Of a DNA stretch of 64,000 nucleotides, positions 50,801 through 62,800 are shown piece after piece; the stretch's first letter is position 1; every line of letters starts with the position of its first letter. Both the position numbers and the translations under genes were made by a program. The notes under the pieces were generated by a model that ran no database searches, was not told where the DNA came from, and saw only the letters and a program-made list of their open reading frames with translations. Source of the DNA: Bugula neritina (Eukaryota > Bryozoa > Gymnolaemata > Cheilostomatida > Bugulidae); the NCBI GenBank assembly GCA_964035545.1, contig OZ037766.1, positions 21,841,767 to 21,905,766 of the forward strand, given 5' to 3'.

Positions 50801-53800
50801 TTTTTAATGACAGTAAAACACCTTGAGCGATTACTTTGCTCAATTTCTGTCTGTCTGGAAATTAAAGCCTCATGATTAAGCAAAAAGTGCCCAGGCAACA
50901 GCATTTGTCAGTAATGGCAAAGTAAACTAAGCCCTATTTTTACCTTCATGCCATTAAGTGGCATATTGCCTTTGACTGATGTCTGCAACGGATCAGTTTT
51001 TGTGAGATGTGCAAGTCGATCAGAAAGATTTGAATGGTCTCATGCTGGTAGACCGGTGAAAAGTGATCAAAAAATGGACTAGACTCCGAAAATGGAGGAT
51101 CTAGTTTGATAGAAATACGTGGCTGATTGTTCTTGGCAGTCTCTTCATTTATTTTTCCCATTTTTTATTTTATTTGCATACATAGCTGTACGCTACGAAG
51201 GTTGAAGTAGAAATGAACGAACATTCTGCTATTTTTTCAGTGTTGTGACTTTTTATCTGTAAGAGCTATCACTGCACTGCTGTACATATATTACATAAAG
51301 CGGCTAGAAAAATGCCGAAAATTGGGAAGCATGGCCAAAAAGCTCCTGTGTAAGTAAATTCGGTGTTGCTGTAGCAAGAAAAGTTAGGTTGTGTTGCCCT
51401 GATATTTGTGTGCATGTCTACATATTAATCTAATTTCATACCGTTTTCTGATGGATGCTTCATCGGTTTCATAGAGTATATAATATTTCTCCATAAACAG
51501 AAGTTACATCGCTAACTGGTTTTGTTGAAGGAATAGTCTATTTCTTTATCCATAAAATCCACCAGCTTGGCAATGTCCGAGTCTATAGGTGCTTCTTGAG
51601 TTTTATTTAATTGCATCAACTTTTGATGTTTTATGATTGGAGCATTAATTTCGATAGACCAGCTACTCTCGTACAACCTCAAAAAGTTTTCTGCATGCTT
51701 TTGAGATATATCCTCCTCATTTACTATAGATATTCCTATTTTTATGGTGCAAAACTTTTCAACGTAGTTCGACACCTGAATTGACATCTGGGGGCTTACC
51801 AATCCCAGTTTTCTTACAGTTGCCTTGACTAATTCATATTTTTTGGGAATCAAAAGTCCAAAAAAGAGCCAGTTTTTGACATGTTAAGTTCTTTTAGAAG
51901 GTGGCTCAAAAATCGGACTTTCGTCCTAGCAACATTTAGATCAGATGCTCTCCTGTCTTCGTTTAAACCCATTCGAAACAGTTGACTTCTTGTAAACTTT
52001 AATATAAGATTGCCTCTATCAATGGTATTATTCCTGAAAATAAAACAATCTTTTTGTTTAATATTTTCACAAATCAATAATATCCATTTAGTTGGCATTA
52101 TTTTGTTTCTCAAGAATTAAGTATTGAAAATTTCAGCAGTGCATGAGAATAAACAGAACTATAAGTGACTGCATCATGCATCATCCTTATCATTACCAAG
52201 ATGTAGGTTATCTGTTTCAAAAACAAAACATTTTTAATTTTTATTTAAACTGCACACTCTGACTTTAATCACTATTAAGCAACCAGTTTAAAAGGTTTTT
52301 TTGCCCTCCATTATTAAAAGTTAATCAAGTTATCTATTATATACAATTGAGTGAAGTAGGACCCTGGTTGTAAGACGACTTCAACAACAAATTTAATGAA
52401 TAATTTGACGTTAGTTATGCTCAGGGAAGACGGTATATATATATAATGTATTTAATGCTACGAATAACTATGTGAGCAATTGAAGCATATGATAGATCAA
52501 TATTTTGAATAGAAGAAATTGAAAACCTAGCATTTTCATGATACTGATATTACATTTTAATCAGCAGTTGAATTATATACGCAGGACTGCCTAGGGAGAA
52601 CAATTCAACATAGATAATTTAAAACTCCCAATTTCTAATACATGTTTGCCATTTTTCAGGCAAGCATTTTCAACGAATTACTTGCTCAAATGAAAAAAAA
52701 ACAGACAAATTAGGCTTACAAGCAATTGAGAATTACAAATCTATTTATTGGTAAAAATTACTATGCATGTAAATATACTTGCCTGCAGAAATGCTGTTAA
52801 GATCTCTTGGCTCTTGGAATTTGTGTATAGTCCTACTATGTGCGGCAACCAAAATCCTGGCAACCTTTGCCCTTTCGATTAGGCTGATTTGTAATCTATA
52901 TATGTTGGTGTGGATGTTGAGGTCATGCCCCATATGGTCAGCTAACATCCTGAGCTTATTTTCCGGAAGCTTTAGAACCTAAAAGTAAATTTTGTCATAC
53001 TACAAGCATCCTTACAAAAGATACAATATTGGACACGCTAAAACAGTGCAGTGTTATACATAAGGTATCGAATAAATAGTCTAAAAGACTCACGGTGCTA
53101 GGTAAATTGTTTTTAGTAAATTATTCATTTTATAACTCAGTACCTGGCAAGCAGTTGCAAGGTACTTTCTCAGGCGTCTTGACCTTATTCTCTCCGGCTT
53201 TTCCAGATTCTGACACCAGCCGACAAACTTCTGCCAGAACAGCTGTCCCGTCAAGTGACCTTGCACTACTTGGCCTTCAGACACAAATAATTTTATACAT
53301 GTTACTGATATGTGTTACTGTATCAGCCAATATATTGTTAAATATTAACATCAAATACTGACTATGGCTATTTATCTTAACTTAGACTATACCTTCCAAA
53401 GACAAAATCACTACTAAATTTCCTGTTTTCTAGTATAGTGTTTGCCGCTTTCCTGGAGAGCTCATCAAGGAGGATGTACACTTTTCTGAGCCCTCGTGTG
53501 CTCTTTCCTCGCACCTCTACCAATGACATGCTAAAAATACAACATAATATCAATACATTGCAAAATGTGTCGGTTTAAGGACTGTAAAGCCTAGTCTGAA
53601 ATGAGAATCATCAAGATAAAAAACATACTATTTATATAGCCGTTTTCATGGGCTAGTTATGTCAACAATTGTGATTAGCCCAAATTTGATGAAGAAAGAG
53701 ACTAGTTTTAGAAAATGTGATAGCAGTCCGCGAAAAAAACATTCAGTGATACAAGTTTTAAAAGAATTTTTTTTTATATAGTTTCAGTGATATACAGTGA

Positions 53801-56800
53801 AAAATTACCGTTTTGCTGAGAGTTGCTCAATAGGTTTGGGGCTCTTGACTATCCCCTCCGGATCTTCCTGCTGTGATGCATTCATATAATCATCTACTTT
53901 TAGACCTGCACATTCAGCAGGGCGCCTTCTATTGAGATGAATAACTTCGTTAACAAAACTTTGCTTAACCGGCTGCAGTTGTCAGCAATCTTCACCTGCT
54001 CAATTAGCCTGCCAATTTCTTTATCCATAAAATCCACCAGCTTGGCAATGTCTGAGTCTATAGGTTTTTCTTAAGTCTTATTTAATTGCATCAACTTTTG
54101 ATGTTTTATGATTGGAGCATTGATTTCGACAGACCAGCTACTCTCGTACAACTTCAAAAAGTTTTCTGCATGCTTTTGGGATATATCCTCCTCATTTACT
54201 ATAGATATTCCTATTTTTATGGTGCAAAACTTTTCAATGTCGTTCGACACCTGAATTGACATCTGGGGGCTTACCAATCCCAGTTTTCTTACAGCGGCCT
54301 TGACTAATTCATATATGTTATCTGTTTCAGAAACAAAACATTTTTAATTTTTATTTAAACTGCACACTCTGACTATAATCACTATTAAGCAACCAGTTTA
54401 AAAGGTTTTTTGCCCTCCATTATTAAAAGTTAATCCAAGTTATCTATTATATACAATTGAGTGAAGTAGGACCCTGGTTGTAAGACGACTTCAACAACAA
54501 ATTTAATAAATAATTTGACGTTAGTTATGCTCAGGGAAGACGGTATATATGTAATGTATTTAATGCTACGAATAACTGTGAGCAATTAAAGCATATGATA
54601 GATCAATATTTTGAATAGAAGAAATTGAAAACCTAGCATTTTCATGATACTGATATGACATTTTAATCAGCAGTTGAATTATATACGCAGGACTGCCAAG
54701 GGAGAACAATTCAACATATATAATTTAAAACTCCCAATTTCTAATACATGCTTGCCATTTTTCAGGCAAGCATTTTCAACGAATTACTTGCTCAAATGAA
54801 AAAACAGACAAATTAGGCTTACAAGCAATTAAGAACTACAAATCAACAAATCTATTTATTGGTAAAAATTACTATGCAGGTAAATATACTTGCCTGCAAA
54901 AATGCTGTTAAGATCTCTTGGCTCTTGGAATTTGTGTATAGTCCCACTATGTGCGGCAACCAAAATCCTGGCAACCTTTGCCCTTTCGATTAGGCTGATT
55001 TGTAATCTATATATGTTGGTGTGGATGTTGAGGTCATGCCCCATATGGTCAGCTAACATCCTGAGCTCATTTTCCGGAAGCTTTAGAACCTAAAAGTAAA
55101 TTTTGTCATACTACAAGCAGATTTACAAAAGATACAATATTGGACACGCTAAAACAGTGCAGTGTTATACATAAGGTATCGAATAAATAGTCTAAAAGAC
55201 TCACGGTGCTAGGTAAATTGTTTTTAGTAAATTATTCATTTTATAACTCAGTACCTGGCAAGCAGTTGCAAGGTACTTTCTCAGGCCTCTTGACCTTATT
55301 CTCTCCGGCTTTTCCAGATTCTGACACCAGCCAACAACTTCTGCCAGAACAGCTGTCCCGTCAAGTGACCTTGCACTACTTGGCCTTCAGACACAAATAA
55401 TTTTATACATGTTACTGATATGTGTTACTGTATCAGCCAATATATTGTTGAATATTAACATCAAATGCTGACTATGGCTATTTATCTTAACTTAGACTAT
55501 ACCTTCCAAAGACAAAATCACTACTAAATTTCCTGTTTTCTAGTATAGTGTTTGCCGCTTTCCTGGAGAGCTCATCAAGGAGGCTGTACACTTTTCTGAG
55601 CCCTCTTGTACTCTTTCCTCTAACCTCCACCAATGACATGCTAAAAATACAACATAATATCAATACATTGCAAAATGTGTCGGTTTAAGGACTATAAAGC
55701 CTAGTCTGAAATGAGGATCATCAAGATAAAAAACATACTATTTATATAGCCGTTTTCATGGACTAGTTATGTCAACAATTGTGATTAGCCCAAATTTGAT
55801 GAATAAAGAGACTAGTTTTAGAAAATGTGATAGCAGTCCGCGAAAAAAACATTCAGTGATACAAGTTTTAAAAGAATTTTTTTTTTATATAGTTTCAGTG
55901 ATATACAGTGAAAAATTACCGTTTTGCTGAGAGTTGCTCAATAGGTTTGGGGCTCTTGACTATCCCCTCCGGATCTTCCTGCTGTGATGCATTCATATAA
56001 TTATTTACTTTTAGACCTGCACATTCAGCAAGGCGCCTTCTATTAAGATGAATAACTTCGCTAACAAAACTTTGCTTAACCAGCTGCAGTTGTCAGCAAT
56101 CTTCGCCTGCTCAATTAGCCTGCCAATTTCCTTATCCATGAAATCCACCAGCTTGGCAATGTCTGAGTCTATAGGTGTTTCCCAAGTCTTATTTAATTGC
56201 ATCAACTTTTGATGTTTTATGGTTGGAGCATTGATTTCGACAGACCAGCTACTCTTGTACAACCTCAAAAAATTTTCTGCATGCTTTTGGGATATACCGT
56301 CCTCATTTACTATAGACATTCCTATTTTTATGGTGCATAACTTTTTAACATAGTTTCGACACCTGAATTGACATCTGGGGGCTTACCAATCCCAGCTCTC
56401 TGATGGTTGCCTTGACCAAGTCATACTTCTTGGGTATCAGAAAATCCCAATTTGTTGAGTTCTTTGAGAAGGCGGCCCAAGAATCAGACTTTTGTCTGGG
56501 GAACATTCAAATCAGAAGCTCTCCTGTCTTGGCTTGGCCCCATGCGCAATAGTTGACTTCTTGCGAACTCCAATACAAGTATGTCCCGTTCTATCAACTG
56601 TATTATTCCTGAAAATAAAATTTCTTTGTTTAATATTTTCACAAATCAATGGAAATCCATTTAGTTATCTTTTTTCTTAAAAATAAAGTGTTGAAAATTT
56701 CAGCAGTGCATGAGTATTACCAAAACTATTGAAGTGACTGCGTCATGCAAACTCTGGGAAATATATAAAACGGAGGAATGTGGTTCCCAGCTTCAAGTTT

Positions 56801-59800
56801 AACATTATAATTTATAACTGATAACAATCATCAAATCTTTAGCATTGAGTTTGAAGTGGAAGGTTCACCAGGAGTCGCATTATAACCACTAAACAAAACT
56901 GCACCCATCTGACCAATCACTTCCTTGATATTGGGGGTAGAAAAACTTAACATGTCTGGACAACTCCATCATGCAGGCTTTCACAGAGCTAGCGTCATGT
57001 TTCAAGTCTGGAGATATAACGACCACAGAATCACGTTTAATCACACTTTGCTGCGAAAATCTTGCTACCATAGGGTGAATAGTAGTAGTTTGTGAAGTTT
57101 AATACGAAGATTGTGCTTCTGCAAAGTCCCTACAAGTGTAATTTTCAGCAAAATCTAGATCTACCACTAACTGACCTTCATTTAAAGTCTGTTAACACTT
57201 CTTAAATGCTGACAGTTGCCCTACATTGTTGTACATATGGAAAGCAAACTCTTCAAGTAGCTCACACAGCTCATAAAATACCTCCCATCTTGCTTTGGTT
57301 ACTTCTGTTTTTTTCAATTTGCTAATCAGTTGATCTTTATAAGGCTCCTTGATTTTCTGCCATTGATGGTATTTTATGGTAATGTTGGTGGTATCTTGAA
57401 GCCAGTCTTCAAAGTAGCTCTTCAGAAGATCTTTTGGTTTTTCACATTTGGAGCATTTTCGTTCAAGACAACAAACTTTTTTCAAATCACAAACTGATGC
57501 TTTAGTTAAATCTAACTCATCTCCATGTCAAGCTTGTTAGCACTTGACAGCATTTTCACGCTATCACAAATATCACACAAGCATTGCTGCCACTTAGCAA
57601 ACTTCCTTAGCTTATTTCCTACTGGTCTTAGTTTATTAAATGTAGACAAATCGATCTTAAGGTTGGGGTATTCTTCAATAAAGAGCCTATACGTCTTCTT
57701 TTGAGTGAACTTCATGACATGGAGAACTTTATTATTTCGCTGTTTATTAGGGAATTTAGTAGAAACTTGTGAACTCCTGTAAAACTGTATTACCAGATTT
57801 ATTGCGTTTGTTGAAGTATATAGATTCTTACCTTTCTGAGATGAATAATAGAAGTGATTCCTAAAAATGTTTAGTCTTTGGCTTATAGCTTTCTTGTTTC
57901 CACTAGCCATTTTAGGAATTAAGGTTTTACGAATAACTTTCTTTTTCATACTGGAAGCAGTAGATTCCACAATAGAAGAGTCAGCATGTCTATCACGAGC
58001 TTTGACAATATTCATTGATTGCAACTTAGAGGTGGTTTGGGGGGTAAAAGTCTCAATCAGATCACAAATAGATTTACTTTTATTGTTTGGTGTTGTTGAA
58101 ATCATAGCTAAATTTTCAAATTTAGCAGCTTTTGCGCGTTTTCTGAACTTAGCTGCTCTAATTCTAGCTAAGTCTTCTTGTCTATCTGCTCTAGCAAGGT
58201 CCAGCTCTTTTCTGCGAGCTATTCTAGCTTCTTTTTCTCTCTTTTGCTATTGACTACGATGTTTGCGATTTAACCTGGCAGCACTTTCTGCTTTTTTTGG
58301 TCTTCACTCATTGCCTGTTTTCGTTGGTCCATGTTTTCTCTACGTGAAGCTGCTTTAGCACGTGTCACTTTTTGGCCAGTCATTTTAGTCAAGAGAGGCT
58401 TGAAACAATGAGCCAGAAAAGATGCTGGTGGGGAGAAAAACTGCCAAAGCAAACAAAAGTAATAATTTATTGTAATATTTTTTAGTAAGATTATCTTAAA
58501 TCAAAATCCTAAATTGAAAACTGGTAACAATGCAAATCAAACTAAGTTTATATTAGAAATATTTTAAATTATAAAATGATTGTAGTTACCTCGTAGCAGT
58601 AAGGAGACAGTCTACTTAATGTGAACAGTTGGTGCAGGCAAGAGATAGTTAGAAATAAACAGAGTACCGGTGCTGGTGGAGAGGGAAACTGCCAAAGCAA
58701 ACAAAAGTAATAGTTTATTATTATAGTTTTTAGTAAGATTATCTCATCAAAATCTTAAATTGAAAGTGAAGCCTGGTAACAATGCACATCAAATTAAGTT
58801 TATATTGGAAATATTTTAAATTATAAAATGATGATAAAATTAGTTACCTAGTAAGAGTGGGAAGACAGTCTACTTGGTGTGAACAGTTAGTGCAGGCAAG
58901 GGATAATTAGAAATAAACAGAGTACAGGTGCTGGTGGAGAGGGAAACTGCCAAAGCAAACAATAGTAATAGTTTATTATTATAGTTTTTAGTAAGATTAA
59001 CAGGTAAAAGATATTTAAGAGTTGGTATTTTATTAAAAATAACAAAGTATATGCTACTTTTAAAGTGTGAAATAAAGGTCCCTATATCTTATTAACTAGT
59101 AGTTGGGTACTATTGAAAAATAGTTAGGAAAAAACCGTAACTAAAATCCCGGTTTTTTATTTAAAAAGTAGGGAAAAAAAGAAGAAATGAAGCAATATTG
59201 AAAAAAAACTCGATTCATTAGTTGCATTTGTTAATATTTTATTGATTTAATGCAAAAAATTATTTGTATCGGTAGCTAAATTCTGAAAAATAGCTGAAAA
59301 CCTGAGGTGTTCAGTGTGTACTAAATTAAGTAAAGTTACCCATTTACGTGTTGGCAGTTCAATTTAAAAATATCGAAAGAAGAAGCATATTTTTGTTTAT
59401 TGCTTTATTATTTGAAGTAGACTAATATTTCAGGCCCCACTGTCGCCATCTTCAGAGTTGTACATTGAATGAAATTTATGTCACATGATGTTAATCAAAA
59501 AAAATCTTCCACTCATTCAGGCATTCGGTGATGGGCCTGTCTTCTGCTACCATGCTACTCGCTCCCACAGAGTTAGTATCCCTTGCAAGCCTAGCATCAT
59601 TAAGCATTTGGTTGAAGATGTCAAACCTTGCTCTTGCTTGAATCGCTTCCGCGGATCTGTTTGGGTGCCTCACATGCAAAGCTCTGTAGACCTGTGCTTT
59701 GACTGGGTATTCTAGTTCTAATTCTACCCAGTCGTGGGCCAATTCGACTAACTCGTCCCTTTCCCAAACAGTCCGGTTCTTGCCCTCTTCAACAACCTCC

Positions 59801-62800
59801 TGCTCTCGCCCAACTTTCTGAGAATACCACTCCGTGTGCGCGCTTCTCTGATGTTGTGAACATCCTATTTTGGAAGGATAGCGGTTTGTACACTCTGGAT
59901 ATCCACAGAGCCACTTAGGCACGCAAGCACATGAGTACATGCGCGAGGTTCCCGCTATCTCTTCCCCACACTCATCGCACCGGCCCCGGTGGTCAGGCCG
60001 AGCACGAGAACTACTGATTCCGGTCGCCCCTGACTGGGGGGCAACCAAAAGCCGACGACTTACATCATGATTGTTAGCTTTGGCAACCAGTAAATAAGGC
60101 GACGCAAGGCGGGGTGTCAACCCACCTGCGGGGAGACACCTGCACTGAACAGGTGTCCCGTATTTGTTTAACGTCTACACTCTTGGGCAGACGCTGGCTG
60201 GATTAGTAGTGTGGGCGACCACCTATCCGAAGATAAATGGAAGTACTTTATTACGGAGCCGGGCACATATGTCCCCTGATCCACACGAGTCTCTCCACGG
60301 CGAGGGGCCAAGGCTTACCCCTAAAGTCAGCTGCGACTTCTGGCGTCTACGGCCACCAGGAACCCCAGCTGGCCTAGAGAGCTGTACCTCTCTACATAGA
60401 CGTTCCAGACAGATTAAGTTTTAAAGATTTAAAGTTTTAAATTTACCAATATGCATAGATCAAACTCAATCATGAACCAATGATTGTATCAGCACAGATG
60501 GCAATGATCTGAACACAAATGCTGTGCTATAACTCAAGCTGTCATTCATGGTCAACAGTCTATGTTTCCATATGTAAAACTGCACCTTAAAGTATAAGTA
60601 GTCTACTTCAATCCTCACTTATTGATTACAGTTGTTGCTTGAAGAACTTTCACATCAGTAGAAACAAGAGATAACATTATACTTTAGACTTTTTCGTTGA
60701 TGAAGTAAAAGTTTTTTTTGCATCTCTATATAATAAAATACTATGACTGAAATGAGTACAGCTGACTTTTTCTCCACTTCTTTTGCTGTCCTGTCTCATA
60801 ACGGTCAACAAGCTATTGCTAAAAAGTTTTCACCAATAAGCTTTCATTAAAAAAATTTCACCAAATGTATCCCCTGTTACAATAGTGTTTTTTTTTATTA
60901 ATATTTCCATTATGCTAGTGCGAAAATACTTGAGTAGATCTGTTTGTTTTCACCTCTATTACAATGATGGAAAATAATTTGAAAGCTCAACTTTTATTTA
61001 ATTCAAGATAAATTTTTGTTTTTGTAGGTTGAAGTAGCCGACTATTTTTCTTACCGCAATGGCTTGAAAGTTAAAACTTTGAACTTTCAAGCCATATCAG
61101 TGATTATGCTGTGCAGTGCAACAGCTAACAATAGCATGCAATGAAAGTTAGCTATAATTAATATAAGTTTCATAGAAGTCAAAGCCGACTGAAAATTTCA
61201 TTTCCACTCGATCAGAAATCCCAAATTATTTCAGTACATACTCGCACGAAATTTATTGTAAAACAAAATTGTTTAGGCATCCAACCTTAAAACAGTACGT
61301 AAATAAAAACTAGCATATATAAGAATATTTTAGTACTGTATAAGTGAAGTGTGTCAGGGATTTTTTAACTGTAATACTTATTATTTGTTGCTTCAATGCT
61401 TCTAATGCCATCAATTGCTATAAACTTTTGTTTCTCAGATCAACTGGTCAAGAATTGAAGAAGCATCAATTGTTGTTGATGTTGTTGAGACTGGGACTTC
61501 AGATGATCCATTTTGCGGAATGTACTGTGAGAGTTTACCTGCCAACTGTTGGAATAGCACTAGCACTCACGTTATATTTTCTACTGAATGTAACTCCGTC
61601 GAGGTTAGTTAAGTTTTGATTAGATCTATGAATCTGGGTTTTTAGATAAAAACTTTAGATACAAAATTATTAGCAACATAAAATTGATAGCATTTTTTGC
61701 AAACTACTTTTGTTTAATATATCTGCAATATATAACATGCATCTTGTCTGCAGCATCAATATAATATTTTAGTTTTCTCCCAAAGCACAGTGATGGTAAT
61801 TATTCTGTGGGTATAATTATATATTAATCCCCTTTAGATATAATTTTATATATAAATCCCTCTCTGGTATATTATTGTATAATAATCCCACTCTGTTATA
61901 TTTATAAATAAGTCCCTCTCAATTATATTATGATATTTTCTTGTTGATTGACTTGACAGCACATCTTCTCAGTAGAGTTACAGACAAGAAGTATCACCAG
62001 ACTGACAGACACACCAGGTTGTTGGATTGTGAGAGATATACAGGGAGATCAAATATTAGCTTCAGTTTCTTGTATTGACATGTCACCAGCTCTGGTAAGT
62101 TGAGAGGCGGGGGGGGGGGGAAGATTACTGCATATTTCCTTCATTGTTCATATTTTACCTCGTTCTTGTCAGCTCTGAATTTAGTTCAGCATGTTCAGAA
62201 AAAAAATGAAATGCCATTTGCTGAAAAGCAATAATAAAAGTTTTTTTTGCTGTTGTTTAATTGTAACTACTTATAGTTATTATGTGTGCAGTACAGTTGA
62301 TTTATGATGCTGATTATTACTTGAATGATGGCCAATTATTTTTGAGTAAAAAGGGAGAGGCTTGTCAGTGGTTAGAGTTTATTTAGTCATTCCCTTACCA
62401 TAATCAATGAGGAAGATAGATCTTCTGTGTGTGACATGTGAAAGCTTACTTGCTTATCCTGGTTGTCAAGAATTTCTTGTGGTGGATTTGTTCCACGAAT
62501 GTAAAATATATTTCTGATGATGCCAGGTACTTGCGAGTTTGAAGGATTTAGAAAAAGGTACGAGTTTAAGCTGGAAGTACTTAGACCCAGTAACTCGTAT
62601 TCCTGGTATTAAATGGCAGTTCAAGTCGCACGTGCCTCGCATACCTAACCCATTGTACAGTGAGTATCAGTATGATTGGCTTATATTACGTGATTTCTAA
62701 TATTGGATAAAAATATGCTATGTTTATAAAAAATTTGAAAACAGTTTATTCTGTTTTAAAATGTGGTCAATTTTTTGTCATAATACAAGTAAAATACTTG

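Larger units (their letters stand above)
51512..56680 (-). pseudogene. Tyrosine-recombinase (Crypton-like) cluster, tandemly duplicated and broken
   Basis: The same minus-strand exon modules appear two or three times. An N-terminal module has RMGLNEDRRASDLNVARTKV (51512-52113 and, diverged, about 56620-56400). Next comes a segment with QKHAENFLRLYESSWS and AKLVDFMDKEI. Then VRGKSTRGLRKVYILLDELS. Then RSRRLRKYLATACQ, the box II arginine region (about 53200-53155). Last is LADHMGHDLNIHTNIYRLQI (52948-52745 and 55059-54856), a GH...Y end with the His and the likely nucleophilic Tyr spaced as in tyrosine recombinases. Related proteins in fish and cnidarians carry this order. A frameshift near 55330 in the second copy, an in-frame stop after FLDF near 51850, and partial modules suggest no complete gene, although copy A alone is open across each conserved block. 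Confidence 0.65.

Noticed and set aside
59485-60424. Plus-strand ORFs over the GC-rich block
   Set aside because: Shadows of the minus-strand retroelement ORF and its leader.
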